Positions 1-9,136 of a stretch of DNA of 64,000 nt are shown in pieces. Position 1 is the stretch's first letter. The number at the start of each line of letters is the position of its first letter. Made by a program: the position numbers and the translations under genes. The notes under the pieces are model-generated. The model was not told the origin of the DNA, ran no database searches, and saw nothing but the letters and a program-made list of their open reading frames with translations. The DNA lies in the NCBI GenBank assembly GCA_910580105.1, contig CAJTWN010000003.1, positions 201,424 through 265,423 of the forward strand, read 5' to 3'. The DNA is from an uncultured Clostridia bacterium (lineage in GTDB: Bacteria > Bacillota > Clostridia > Monoglobales > Monoglobaceae).

Positions 1-413
1 CCCTGATGACTAAAGGTGTACAAAAAGTTAAAGACGAAATGCGGAAACTCACATTGAAATCAGGGGATATGACCCAAAACGAAAAATCGCTGTACACCAT
101 ATTGGAAATCTGTCTGGAAATGTACGAGCGGGGGATTACCTTCCTTCCCGTGGATCTATATAAGTCCCATGCGCGGAAGTTCCAGAAAATAGGAAACGCT
201 ATCCTTCCGCCGCTTAATGCCTTTGCAGGTGTCGGCGATGCCGCAGCGGAAGCCATCATGGAAGCAGCAAAAGAAGGCCCCTTCATCTCGCAGGATGACC
301 TGAAAAACCGTGCAAAAATCAACAAAAGTGTTGTTGAGACCTTGCGGGAAAATGGCGTACTGGACGAACTTCCCGAAACCAGTCAAATCAGTATTTTTGA
401 TATGCTGGGATAA
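1..413 (+). CDS. polC: DNA polymerase III PolC-type alpha subunit, C-terminal end (partial)
   Basis: This is the last ~137 codons of a gene that begins before the window. The product matches the C-terminal helix-hairpin-helix region of Gram-positive PolC: a GVGDAAAEAI hairpin, the EGPFISQDDL segment and the closing PETSQISIFDMLG stretch, close to the usual PETNQLSLF ending. PolC is the main replicative polymerase of Firmicutes, with built-in proofreading. The reading frame is open from base 3, and the first ATG at base 6 is internal, not the true start. No obvious terminator follows directly. The identification rests on the C-terminal signature only. Confidence 0.9.
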   Translation, partial: LMTKGVQKVKDEMRKLTLKSGDMTQNEKSLYTILEICLEMYERGITFLPVDLYKSHARKFQKIGNAILPPLNAFAGVGDAAAEAIMEAAKEGPFISQDDLKNRAKINKSVVETLRENGVLDELPETSQISIFDMLG

Positions 414-1263
414 CATTGGCATAAGGCGTACGCAATCAACTGATGGTTTTAGATAACACAATCAGATTACATCGCAATGGCGGATATGATCCGCCCGCGC
501 CATATGAAATAGCATAAACACAAGCACGCGCCGACGGTCCCCCACAACGGGCCTATATTTCTGCCGAGCGACCACCCAGAGGCGCTCCTACAGAACACCC
601 CGCTTCATCTGCGGATTTTGTTGATATTTTCAGAACGACACATAGATCGTTCCCTCTTATGACCTGAATAAATAAAACATCACACAACCACTCAAAAGGC
701 TCCACAGGGGCACGAATTCCTGCAAACTGCGCCAACACAGTGCGTTTTGCAGAAAGAAGGCTGCGCACCAAAAATATGTCGGTGACATATTTTGCAGGTC
801 AGTATTGTAACGGACGGCAGTTCGGCGCAGTCAATAAAACCCGTTAGGGATTTTTTTAAACATACCAGCTAAAAAGCAGTTCCTACATTTGATGGAAATT
901 GATATAGGTTATACTTCGGAGCGGCACAACAAACAAAAATGGGCATCGCAGGTGCCAGCTCCGGAAAATGAAATGCGGTGCCATCGCTATATCTCACTAT
1001 TGATGCCGTCAGTCCATCGACCGGCGCCCACATTGAGAGCGATACCTCCTCTGTTCCGCAAAAGCTTTGCCTTCGCGGGAACCCTGATATCATTTTTGGG
1101 GAAAAGGAGATACAAAATGAATAAAAATAAGCGCCCAAAGGGCGCAGGCTTCCCACGAAGTGCATTTTGTGGGAAGAAGAAGGCACCGGCCTGAAAGCGA
1201 GCTTTCACCATCAGGTAAAATAAGCAAAACAGGCCGAGTACCGGCATAAGGAGTTGACAAACC
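414..1263. other. Intergenic region without a supported gene
   Basis: These 850 bases between polC and tex hold short reading frames on both strands, none with family features. Hairpins are visible: a perfect 10-bp stem at 771-780/784-793, a GCGCCC/GGGCGC stem at 1131-1145 and CTTCCCAC/GTGGGAAG at 1147-1174. An ATG at 1117 behind AAAGGAG opens a 25-codon frame rich in Lys and Pro, but it spans the two hairpins and is not convincing. The minus-strand frame 553-771 looks like degraded sequence. I recognise no tRNA, SRP, tmRNA or RNase P signature. Confidence 0.5.
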
Positions 1264-3450
1264 ATGGAAATTGCACAACAACTGGCCGAAGAACTTGGCC
1301 TAAAACAATGGCAGGTGGACAATACCATTGCCTTGATTGATGAGGGTAACACCATCCCTTTTATCTCCCGTTACCGCAAAGAGGCAACGGGTGAGTTAAA
1401 TGATGACATACTCCGCACCTTTGATGAACGTCTGAAATATCTGCGCAATATGGAACAGCGGAAAGAAGATGTCAAACGTATCATTGAGGAGCAGGGGGCA
1501 CTCACACCGGAACTTGCTGCGGCAATTGATGCCTGCACCAAATTAAATGAAATCGAGGATCTTTACCGTCCCTACCGGCCAAAGCGCAAAACCCGCGCCA
1601 CAATTGCCAAAGCAAAGGGACTGTCTCCATTGGCGGAATATTTGAAAAATAATACCGCCTCTGAATCCGAACTGATGGCAGAAGCTGCCCGCTATATAGA
1701 TACAGAGAAAGAAGTAAATTCTGAGGAAGATGCCCTTGCCGGTGCAATGGACATCCTTGCGGAAGCCGTTTCCGACAATGCAGATTACCGCAAACGCATT
1801 CGGGATATCACCTTTCAAAGTGGTATGCTGACCGTAAAAGCCGCAACAGAGGAAGACAGCGTCTATGCCATGTATTATGACTTTTCTGAACCCTGTAAAA
1901 AGGCCGCCTCCCATCGGATTCTTGCCATTGACAGAGGTGAAAAGGAAAAATTTTTATCTGTCAAAATAGACTGCGATGAAGACAGAATCCTTGACTTTTT
2001 ATTAAAAAAAGAAATGCCAAAGACGCCGTCTGCTGTCAATACATATATCGAAAATGCTGTTCGGGATGCCTATTCCCGGCTCATTGCTCCGTCTATCGAG
2101 CGGGAATTGCGCAGTGAAATGACTGAAAATGCCCAGGAACAGGCCATTCGTCTTTTTAAGGTCAACCTGAAAAATCTTTTAATGCAGCCCCCGATCATGG
2201 GGAAAACCGTCATCGGGCTTGATCCGGGATATAGAACCGGCTGTAAGGTGGGTGTTGTGGACGCCACCGGGAAAGTGCTGGATACCGGTGTCATCTATGT
2301 GACCCACAGCGAAGCGCAGAAAAAAGCAGCGGCCGAAATCATCAAAAAACTGATACAAAAATATGATGCAGATATCATTTCCATTGGAAACGGTACCGCC
2401 TCTAAAGAAACCGAGCTTTTTGCGGCAGATGTTCTTAAATCCATGCCCGGCGTAAAGACCAAATATATCATCACCAACGAAGCCGGCGCTTCGGTCTATT
2501 CCGCCTCCAAGCTGGGAGCAGAAGAGTTCCCGGACTTCGATGTAACTCGCAGAAGCGCTATCTCCATTGCCCGTCGGGTACAGGATCCCCTGGCAGAACT
2601 GGTAAAAATTGAGCCCAAGGCCATCGGCGTCGGCCAGTATCAGCACGATATGAACCAGAAACGTCTGGACGAAGCCCTGGGCGGTGTCGTGGAAGACGCC
2701 GTAAACAGCGTCGGCGTAGACCTGAATACAGCGTCCGCTCCTCTGCTCAGCTATATATCCGGTATATCCTCCGCTGTGGCAAAAAATATCGTTGCTTACC
2801 GGGAAGAAGAGGGCGCCTTTACCGCCCGCACACAGCTGAAAAAGGTGCCCAAACTTGGGCCCAAAGCGTTTGAACAATGTGCCGGTTTTCTGCGGATTAA
2901 AAATGGAAAAAATATCTTTGACAACACATCTGTACATCCGGAAAGCTATACCGCCGCCCAGGAATTGCTGAAAATACTCGGATATACTGCGGATGACGTT
3001 AAAAACCACCGCTTAACCGATATTAACCATAAAATTATGCAGTATGGTGAAGCAAAACTTACAGAAACGTTAAATATCGGACTTCCCACCCTGCATGATA
3101 TTGTAACTGAACTGCAAAAACCCGGCCGGGATCCGCGCGATGAAATCGAGCAGCCCCTTCTGCGCTCTGATGTAATGGGAATTGACGATCTGAAAGAGGG
3201 AATGGAATTAACCGGAACAGTCCGAAATGTCATCGACTTTGGTGCATTTGTTGATATAGGCGTTCATCAAGATGGATTGGTACATATATCTCAGCTTTCG
3301 GATAAATATGTGAAACACCCAACCGATGTAGTTTCTGTGGGTGATATTGTCAAAGTCCGCGTTTTGGGTGTGGATACCAAAAAGAACCGTATCAGCCTTA
3401 CCATGAAAAGTCTGTCATCTGGCAGTCCTGACAGGCTGGAAGCAAAATAA
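1264..3450 (+). CDS. tex: Tex family S1 RNA-binding protein
   Basis: Full-length Tex (728 residues, the usual size). The N-terminal helical region runs to about residue 310. A YqgF/RuvC-like fold follows, starting at VIGLDPGYRTGCKVGV. A helix-hairpin-helix region follows (LLSYISGISSAVAKNIVAYR, then VPKLGPKAFEQCAGFLRI). A C-terminal S1 domain ends the protein (GTVRNVIDFGAFVDIGVHQDGLVHIS). Tex proteins bind nucleic acid and influence transcription; the exact role in Clostridia is unsettled. The start at 1264 has AAGGAG nine bases upstream. It stands alone, followed 77 bases later by the MATE gene with no clear terminator between. Confidence 0.95.
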   Translation: MEIAQQLAEELGLKQWQVDNTIALIDEGNTIPFISRYRKEATGELNDDILRTFDERLKYLRNMEQRKEDVKRIIEEQGALTPELAAAIDACTKLNEIEDLYRPYRPKRKTRATIAKAKGLSPLAEYLKNNTASESELMAEAARYIDTEKEVNSEEDALAGAMDILAEAVSDNADYRKRIRDITFQSGMLTVKAATEEDSVYAMYYDFSEPCKKAASHRILAIDRGEKEKFLSVKIDCDEDRILDFLLKKEMPKTPSAVNTYIENAVRDAYSRLIAPSIERELRSEMTENAQEQAIRLFKVNLKNLLMQPPIMGKTVIGLDPGYRTGCKVGVVDATGKVLDTGVIYVTHSEAQKKAAAEIIKKLIQKYDADIISIGNGTASKETELFAADVLKSMPGVKTKYIITNEAGASVYSASKLGAEEFPDFDVTRRSAISIARRVQDPLAELVKIEPKAIGVGQYQHDMNQKRLDEALGGVVEDAVNSVGVDLNTASAPLLSYISGISSAVAKNIVAYREEEGAFTARTQLKKVPKLGPKAFEQCAGFLRIKNGKNIFDNTSVHPESYTAAQELLKILGYTADDVKNHRLTDINHKIMQYGEAKLTETLNIGLPTLHDIVTELQKPGRDPRDEIEQPLLRSDVMGIDDLKEGMELTGTVRNVIDFGAFVDIGVHQDGLVHISQLSDKYVKHPTDVVSVGDIVKVRVLGVDTKKNRISLTMKSLSSGSPDRLEAK

Positions 3451-3527
3451 TTTCAAACAATTTATAACTAATTATTTAATTATATACCATATTACATCAA
3501 TTATATAACATATTAAAGGAGTTTGAC

Positions 3528-4865
3528 ATGAAATCATTTTATAAAAAGTTTTTTATTTTAATGATTCCCATGGCGCTCAAAGAATTGATTTCTTCATTGG
3601 TCAACCTGGTGGACACCATCATGGTTGGCCAATTAGGAGAGACCTCTATTGCCGCCGTTGGCATTGCCAATCAGGTTTATTTTTTATTTACCGTTTTTTT
3701 ATTTGGTATGAGCTGTGGCGCCGGGGTTTTTGCCTCACAATTCTGGGGCGCCGGGGACATTAAAAATATGCGCAGGGTATTGGGACTGAATCTTCTCCTT
3801 TCCATCAGCCTTGCCTTTATCTTTATTCTTGGTGTTTTTACAATACCAAAACAAATTTTCCAGCAATTTACCGCCGATCCTAAGGTAATGGAAGAGGGGA
3901 TGCAATATATTTTCATTGTCTGCATCGGCTATCTTGCTACCGCTGTCACAACCTGTTATGACATGAGTGTTTGCTGCAGCGAAAATGCCGCTTTGCCATT
4001 TATTACAAGGGCAGCCGGTCTTGTGATAAATGTATTTTTTAACTGGATTTTCATCTTTGGTCATCTTGGTGTTCCTGCCATGGGCGTCCGGGGTGCAGCC
4101 ATTGCTACAATCATAGCACGATTCTCAGAAATGGCAATTATGCTTTCTGTTATCTATGGCAAAAAATTGATCCAGGCTGCCAAACCCAAAGAATTGTTTC
4201 ATTTTCACCGTGATTTGGTCGTCCGCTTTTTCAAAGCCGCTACACCTGTTATTTTAAACGAAATGGCATGGGCAATTGGAATTACCGTTTACACCTGGGT
4301 ATTTTCAAAGATCAGTCCGGAAGCAATGGTGGTTGTTACCATTGTTCAGAATGTCGAGCGTTTAATGCTGGTCTTTTTCCACGGTGGCGGAAATGCAGCA
4401 GGAATCTTTATCGGAAAAGCTGTCGGTGCAAAAAAATACAAGACTGCCTACGTTTATGGAAAAAAGTTTGCTGTTCTTTCTGTAGGCCTGGCACTCATCC
4501 TTTCAATTTGCTTTGTACTTGCACGGCCGCTGATTCTGGCACCTTATAATATATCACCGGAAGTTTATCAAAGTGCCATGCAGTTGTTGTTGATTGTTGC
4601 CTTTATGATGAACATTAAATCCCTTACCTTTTTGTTAATTGTCGGCGTTTTCCGCAATGGCGGCGATACAAGAGCGGCAATGTTCATCGATATTGGCTCT
4701 GTTTGGCTGATTGGTGTTCCGATGGTTGCCTTGTTTGGGCTGGTATTCCATGCGCCATTGGTTATTACCTATGGTGTGATGTGTACAGAGGAGATTGTGA
4801 AAGTGGTTGTTGCGCTTTTCCGCTTTAAAAGTAAAAAATGGATAAAAAACTTGGTGTCTGTGTAA
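3528..4865 (+). CDS. MATE family multidrug/Na+ antiporter
   Basis: A 445-residue membrane protein of the MATE family, with twelve expected helices and the typical opening IPMALKELISSLVNLVDTIMVGQLG. The second half repeats the architecture (residues ~240-440), as expected for this two-lobed exporter. MATE proteins use Na+ or H+ gradients to expel cationic drugs or metabolites; the substrate cannot be told from sequence. The start has AAAGGAG six bases upstream. The AT-rich 77-bp leader shows no riboswitch that I recognise. It precedes the parS/parAB region but is unlikely to share its function. Confidence 0.92.
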   Translation: MKSFYKKFFILMIPMALKELISSLVNLVDTIMVGQLGETSIAAVGIANQVYFLFTVFLFGMSCGAGVFASQFWGAGDIKNMRRVLGLNLLLSISLAFIFILGVFTIPKQIFQQFTADPKVMEEGMQYIFIVCIGYLATAVTTCYDMSVCCSENAALPFITRAAGLVINVFFNWIFIFGHLGVPAMGVRGAAIATIIARFSEMAIMLSVIYGKKLIQAAKPKELFHFHRDLVVRFFKAATPVILNEMAWAIGITVYTWVFSKISPEAMVVVTIVQNVERLMLVFFHGGGNAAGIFIGKAVGAKKYKTAYVYGKKFAVLSVGLALILSICFVLARPLILAPYNISPEVYQSAMQLLLIVAFMMNIKSLTFLLIVGVFRNGGDTRAAMFIDIGSVWLIGVPMVALFGLVFHAPLVITYGVMCTEEIVKVVVALFRFKSKKWIKNLVSV

Positions 4866-4958
4866 TCTTTAATTTTAGAAGATTGCCTTTTACACATAGC
4901 AGAATAAGTATACGTATTTTGTTTGTGTTTAATTTGTTTTTTCCACACAATATGACAA

Positions 4959-4974
4959 TGTTTCACGTGAAACG
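4959..4974. promoter_or_regulatory. parS: parS-like ParB binding site 1
   Basis: TGTTTCACGTGAAACG matches the conserved chromosomal parS palindrome (TGTTNCACGTGAAACA) at 15 of 16 positions; only the last base differs. It lies about 340 bp upstream of parA, the usual place for parS near the origin, where ParB nucleates and spreads. Confidence 0.9.
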
Positions 4975-4984
4975 GAAAGATTTC

Positions 4985-5000
4985 TGTTCCACGTGGAACA
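4985..5000. promoter_or_regulatory. parS: parS-like ParB binding site 2
   Basis: TGTTCCACGTGGAACA is a perfect 16-bp palindrome with one change (A to G) from the parS consensus. Centre-to-centre distance to site 1 is 26 bp, about two and a half helical turns, so the two sites face roughly opposite sides of the helix. Confidence 0.85.
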
Positions 5001-5027
5001 TTTTTTTCAGTTATCAGCAGAAACCTA

Positions 5028-5055
5028 TTGTAATTTTAAAGGAATGTGCTATAAT
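5028..5055 (+). promoter_or_regulatory. Predicted sigma-A promoter for parAB
   Basis: TTGTAA (5028-5033) and TATAAT (5050-5055) are separated by 16 bp, just after the second parS site. Transcription from here would give a 5' leader of about 250 nt before parA and could be repressed by ParB bound to the adjacent palindromes. Confidence 0.5.
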
Positions 5056-5118
5056 AAGAAAAGCTTGCAAAATATAACCATGTACGCACAAAATATTCTT
5101 TCTGTGCGTGTTCAATAA

Positions 5119-5270
5119 GGGGCTTTGCCCCGTCATTCAACGTTTTCAGTGGGAGATTGTACTCCCACTGAAAAAATTAAGTGGCGCCCGCCTCTAAGGC
5201 GGCGGACATCTTAATTTAGTTATATAAAATTGCTATATTCGCAGTAAATTGATCTGTACTGCTGTGAATA
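5119..5270 (+). other. Structured leader upstream of parA (successive hairpins)
   Basis: Several inverted repeats lie in a row. GGGG/CCCC sits at 5119-5131. A 13-bp stem at 5143-5155/5162-5174 is flanked by T and A runs, like a bidirectional terminator. A GC-rich GCCCGCC/GGCGGCG hairpin lies around 5187-5204. TATATTC...GAATATA falls at about 5232-5270. The second hairpin lies downstream of the predicted parA promoter, so it either attenuates parAB or separates it from MATE readthrough. No known leader class recognised. Confidence 0.4.
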
Positions 5271-5316
5271 TAAGGAAACAAGGAGATTATCTCTCCCAAC
5301 CGAAACGGAGGAACTT

Positions 5317-6099
5317 ATGGGTAAAGTAATTGCCATCGCCAACCAAAAAGGCGGCGTAGGAAAAACAACAACAGCAGTGAATCTTTCCGCTTGCATAGGG
5401 CAGAAGGGGAAGAAGGTATTGATTGTTGATATTGATCCACAGGCCAATACTACCAGCGGCCTTGGAATAGACCCTCGGGCAGTAACCAATTCTACATATA
5501 ATTGTCTTGTTGATGATATTCCCATGGAAAAAGCAATCATAAAAACAGATTTTGATAATTTATGGGTTTGTCCCGGCAACATCAGCCTGGCCGGCGCAGA
5601 AATCGAACTTGCAGATCTGGAACAACGGGAATATCGTCTAAAAACTGCAATTGAACAAATTAAAAATGAATTTGATTTTATCTTTATTGATTGTCCGCCA
5701 TCCCTTGGCTTGATTACCATCAACTCTTTTGGCGCTGCGGACAGCGTCCTGATCCCTATTCAATGTGAATACTATGCGCTTGAAGGCCTAAGTCAATTAA
5801 CCAAAACCATCAAAATGATCAAGCAATCCGTCAACAAAACCATGAAAATAGAAGGCGTTTTGCTGACCATGTTTGATGCAAGAACCAATCTTTCCATACA
5901 GGTAGTGGAAGAGGTAAAAAAATATTTTGGTGCCACGGTATACAGTACCGTTATTCCGCGCAATGTACGGCTTTCAGAGGCCCCGAGCTTTGGGCAGCCA
6001 ATCATTGCATTTGATAAAAACTCTAAAGGCGCAGAATGTTATGGTTATCTTGCCGACGAAGTCATAAAAATGAACAAAAAAACAAAGGGAAGGAAGTGA
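5317..6099 (+). CDS. parA: Chromosome-partitioning ATPase ParA/Soj
   Basis: A 260-residue Walker-type ATPase. The deviant Walker A motif KGGVGKTT is at residues 11-18, and the Asp-containing switch regions VDIDPQANTT and FIDCPPSLGL are present. ParA dimers bind DNA when ATP-loaded and are released by ParB, driving origin segregation; Soj also regulates DnaA in some Firmicutes. GGAGG precedes the ATG. It forms an operon with parB, which starts 4 bp after its stop. The length matches chromosomal Soj, not the longer plasmid ParA. Confidence 0.96.
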   Translation: MGKVIAIANQKGGVGKTTTAVNLSACIGQKGKKVLIVDIDPQANTTSGLGIDPRAVTNSTYNCLVDDIPMEKAIIKTDFDNLWVCPGNISLAGAEIELADLEQREYRLKTAIEQIKNEFDFIFIDCPPSLGLITINSFGAADSVLIPIQCEYYALEGLSQLTKTIKMIKQSVNKTMKIEGVLLTMFDARTNLSIQVVEEVKKYFGATVYSTVIPRNVRLSEAPSFGQPIIAFDKNSKGAECYGYLADEVIKMNKKTKGRK

Positions 6100-6103
6100 T
6101 CAT

Positions 6104-7024
6104 ATGCCGGCAAAAGCAAAAAAAGGGCTTGGCAGAGGGCTTGGCGCCCTTTTCACCGAAAATGCAGAAGAAAATGTACAGGATATGGATATTTTGCGTG
6201 ATATCGAACATGCAGGTGACCCAAAGGCAGACGGCAAAGCCGTGGTAACTTTGAAAATTATTGATATTGAACCAAATAAAGATCAACCGCGCAAATCCTT
6301 TGATGCAGAGAAATTAACAGCGCTCAGTGAATCTATTGCTACCCATGGCGTGGTACAGCCGATTTTGGTTACACCCACCAAAAACCATACCTATCGTATC
6401 ATCGCAGGAGAGCGACGCTGGCGGGCAGCAAAACTGGCAGGGCTGAAAGAAATCCCCTGCATTATCAAAGATTTTCATGAAAAAGAAATTATGGAAATTG
6501 CTTTGGTAGAGAATCTGCAAAGAGAAGACTTAAATCCAATCGAAGAATCCGAAGGATACCGTCAATTGATGGATACATTTGGTTTAACACAGGAAGAAGT
6601 TGGGCTTCGGGTAGGAAAAAGCCGAAGTGCAATAGCAAATTCCCTTCGTTTAAACAACCTGTGCAGTGAAATTAAGCAGTTGGTGATTGAGGAACAAATT
6701 TCTCAAGGACACGCACGAACACTGCTCAGTATAAATGATAAAGAGAAACAGTTGGAGATTGCCAACCTGATTATAAAGGATGGATTAAATGTCCGACAAG
6801 TAGAATCAATTGTGGCAAATATTGGAAAACAAAAACCGCTAAAAGAACCAAAATCCACAGACAGCATGCTGCAAAAGTATTTGAAAGATGTTGAAACCGA
6901 TTTGGCCTCACGCTTCGGGACAAAAGTCAAAATTCACGATGGCACAAAAAAAGGCAGAATCGAAATTGAATATTATAGTAAGGAAGAGCTGGAACGGTTG
7001 CTTTTTGAACTTAAAAAACTTTAA
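6104..7024 (+). CDS. parB: Chromosome-partitioning protein ParB/Spo0J
   Basis: A 306-residue ParB. The lysine-rich N-terminal peptide (KAKKGLGRGLGALF) is the ParA-contact region. The CTP-binding ParB/Srx domain covers roughly residues 45-140, with GERRWRAAKLAGL (box II) and ENLQREDLNPIEE. The central helix-turn-helix reads LTQEEVGLRVGKSRSAIANSLRL. A C-terminal dimerisation domain ends at FELKKL. It binds the parS palindromes upstream. No terminator was evident in the AT-rich 157 bp that follow. Confidence 0.96.
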   Translation: MPAKAKKGLGRGLGALFTENAEENVQDMDILRDIEHAGDPKADGKAVVTLKIIDIEPNKDQPRKSFDAEKLTALSESIATHGVVQPILVTPTKNHTYRIIAGERRWRAAKLAGLKEIPCIIKDFHEKEIMEIALVENLQREDLNPIEESEGYRQLMDTFGLTQEEVGLRVGKSRSAIANSLRLNNLCSEIKQLVIEEQISQGHARTLLSINDKEKQLEIANLIIKDGLNVRQVESIVANIGKQKPLKEPKSTDSMLQKYLKDVETDLASRFGTKVKIHDGTKKGRIEIEYYSKEELERLLFELKKL

Positions 7025-7181
7025 TTTACAAAATTTGACAGCAAAAATTGGCCCCTATTTTGCAAATTTTAGGCATTGGCATAGTAATTATATTCCTATA
7101 ACCAACATTTGCAATACAAGTCAATTTTAGCCCTTTCAAAGCAATATAGTATTTTTTCAAAAAAATCAACCCGAACAGGAA

Positions 7182-7607
7182 GTGATAAAACTGAGCGAAA
7201 AAGAAAAACAGGCAAAAAATTTATTTACCTATGCAATTGTAATGTTACTCGCCGTCATCATTATCATCATTATTGCCGCAATGGCTGATGACCGGGAAAA
7301 AGAATATCAGAGCAAGATTGATCAGACACAAGAGACGGCCAACTCGGTACAAAATGAAATTATGACACTGAAAGATGAATTATACCAATTGCAGCAGGAA
7401 AATGAAACGCTTAACAAAACGGCGGAAAGCACACAGGCATATCTGGCACAGTTTACAGCTTTGAACCAGGTATGGGCGCAAATCTCTGCCGGTGACAGCG
7501 ATAATGCACGCAAAACACTGGACAACATTGATAAAACCGGTTTTGACGATACGCTTAATGCTTATTACGCTGCTTTATCAGAGCTTTTAACAAGTGATGC
7601 TAAATAA
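7182..7607 (+). CDS. Small single-pass membrane protein with coiled coil
   Basis: This 141-residue product starts at GTG, with CAGGAAG just upstream. A strongly hydrophobic helix (residues ~15-33, rich in Ile) is followed by a heptad-rich segment (about 40-95) likely to form a coiled coil. A short alpha-helical tail (LDNIDKTGFDDTLNAYYAALSEL) ends the protein. The tail resembles single-helix-pair repeats but is too short to assign. In many Clostridia a small protein gene sits between parB and serS, but this one is not the DUF4446 type seen there. Topology is probably N-in with an extracellular coiled coil. Function unknown. Confidence 0.75.
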   Translation: MIKLSEKEKQAKNLFTYAIVMLLAVIIIIIIAAMADDREKEYQSKIDQTQETANSVQNEIMTLKDELYQLQQENETLNKTAESTQAYLAQFTALNQVWAQISAGDSDNARKTLDNIDKTGFDDTLNAYYAALSELLTSDAK

Positions 7608-7679
7608 AACAGTACATTTACTTTAACCGTCCGACCAACGGCTAAAGCTTTATAATCTCAGCGGTCAGAAAGGCAAAAC

Positions 7680-8963
7680 ATGATTGATATAAAATTACTA
7701 AGGACAGAACCCGAAAAGGTCATTGCAGCATTGAAAAGAAGGAAGGAAGTCGTTGATATTGATGGTCTTCTCGCCCTTGACAAAGAGAAGAGAGAACTGC
7801 TTTATCAGGTTGAACAGAAAAAGGCAGAACAGAACAGTGTTTCTAAGCAAATTCCCGCCCTGAAAAAGGCAGGGGAAGATACAGCCGAAATTTTCACAAA
7901 GATGAAAGCCCTTTCCGCAGAAATCAAAGCCTGCGATGATAAAATCAACGAAATTGACGAACAGATGACCCAGATTCTTTATACCATTCCGAACATTCCA
8001 AATGAAACTGTCCCGGATGGCGATACCGATGAAGACAACGTGGAGATTCGCCGGTTTATGGAGCCCACCGTCTTTGATTTTGAACCCAAGGCACATTGGG
8101 ATTTGGGTGATGCACTTGGCATCCTGGATCCGGCCACTGCCGCAAAAATTACCGGTGCCAGATTCACCGTCTATCGTGGGGCAGGCGCCCAGCTGGAGCG
8201 CGCCATCATGAATTTTTATCTGGACACCCACACCGGGAAAAATGGATACCGGGAGATCTTCCCGCCCTTTATGGTACACAGAAACAGCATGATGGGCACT
8301 GGCCAGCTTCCAAAATTCGAGGAAGATGCTTTCAAAGTGATGGATACCGACTATTTCCTGGTGCCCACCGCCGAGGTTCCGGTCACCAATATGCACCGGG
8401 ACGAGATTCTGGACGGCAATAAGCTCCCCATCAAGTACTGTGCCTATACTGCCTGCTTCCGCGCCGAGGCCGGAAGCGCAGGCCGGGATACCAGAGGACT
8501 GATCCGTCAGCACCAGTTTAACAAGGTGGAACTGGTCAAGTTCACCAAGCCAGAAGATTCCTATGCCGAGCTGGAAAAGCTGGTGGCCGATGCAGAATCG
8601 GTGCTTCAGCTGTTAAAGCTCCCTTACCGGGTGGTAAAGATCTGTATCGGCGATCTGGGCTTCACCGCGGCAATGAAATATGATATTGAGGTCTGGATGC
8701 CCAGCTATAACCGCTTCGTGGAAATCTCCTCCTGCAGTAACTTCGAGGACTTCCAGGCACGCCGGGCAAATATCAAATATAAGAACTCGCCCAAGGAAAA
8801 GGCGCAATTTGTCCATACCTTAAACGGCTCCGGCGTGGCCATTGGCAGAACCACCGCGGCCATCCTGGAAAATTACCAAAATGCAGATGGCTCCATTACC
8901 ATTCCAGAGGTTTTACGGCCTTATATGGGCGGAAAAGAAGTAATAGAGAAAGAAGAGCTGTAA
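7680..8963 (+). CDS. serS: Seryl-tRNA synthetase
   Basis: Class II synthetase of 427 residues, charging tRNA-Ser. The N-terminal tRNA-binding arm is the antiparallel coiled coil at residues ~30-100 (KRELLYQVEQKKAEQNSV ...). Catalytic motif 2 is visible as FRAEAGSAGRDTRGLIRQHQF and motif 3 as LNGSGVAIGRTTAAILENYQ. The start follows AGAAAGGC. There is no room for a T-box between the preceding gene and the start (72 bp). A good terminator lies 130 bp downstream. serS after parAB is a common origin-proximal order in Clostridia. Confidence 0.97.
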   Translation: MIDIKLLRTEPEKVIAALKRRKEVVDIDGLLALDKEKRELLYQVEQKKAEQNSVSKQIPALKKAGEDTAEIFTKMKALSAEIKACDDKINEIDEQMTQILYTIPNIPNETVPDGDTDEDNVEIRRFMEPTVFDFEPKAHWDLGDALGILDPATAAKITGARFTVYRGAGAQLERAIMNFYLDTHTGKNGYREIFPPFMVHRNSMMGTGQLPKFEEDAFKVMDTDYFLVPTAEVPVTNMHRDEILDGNKLPIKYCAYTACFRAEAGSAGRDTRGLIRQHQFNKVELVKFTKPEDSYAELEKLVADAESVLQLLKLPYRVVKICIGDLGFTAAMKYDIEVWMPSYNRFVEISSCSNFEDFQARRANIKYKNSPKEKAQFVHTLNGSGVAIGRTTAAILENYQNADGSITIPEVLRPYMGGKEVIEKEEL

Positions 8964-8969
8964 AAAAAC

Positions 8970-8985
8970 TGCTTCACATGAAACA
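8970..8985. promoter_or_regulatory. Degenerate parS-like palindrome
   Basis: TGCTTCACATGAAACA agrees with the parS consensus at 14 of 16 positions; the central CG step is changed to CA. It lies just past the serS stop, 4 kb from the two strong sites. The altered core may weaken ParB binding, so this could be chance. Confidence 0.3.
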
Positions 8986-9093
8986 CAAATTCCGGCAAAA
9001 AAATACCCTCTTAGAGGAAATGATACAAGACCGTATAGTAAATAGTTTTGTATTTGTTGTATAGACATTTACATCGGGAAGAGAATAATATAG

Positions 9094-9136
9094 AACGGCG
9101 GAAATCCTTGTAAAATAAGGGTTTCCGCCGTTTTTC
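9094..9136 (+). terminator. Rho-independent terminator after serS
   Basis: AACGGCGGAAA (9094-9104) pairs with TTTCCGCCGTT (9122-9132), followed by a T run. It closes the serS transcript. Confidence 0.85.

Noticed and set aside
553..771. 72-residue minus-strand frame between polC and tex
   Set aside because: No ribosome site, no recognisable domain and odd composition; reads as degraded sequence.
1117..1194. 25-codon plus-strand frame before tex
   Set aside because: It lies across two hairpins, is compositionally biased and tex has its own ribosome site.
2179..3009. 276-residue minus-strand frame inside tex
   Set aside because: Shadow of the tex coding strand; its translation has no family pattern.
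7608..7679. Possible T-box leader of serS
   Set aside because: The gap is only 72 bp, too short for a T-box.
7698..8513. 271-residue minus-strand frame opposite serS
   Set aside because: Shadow of serS without ribosome site or domains.
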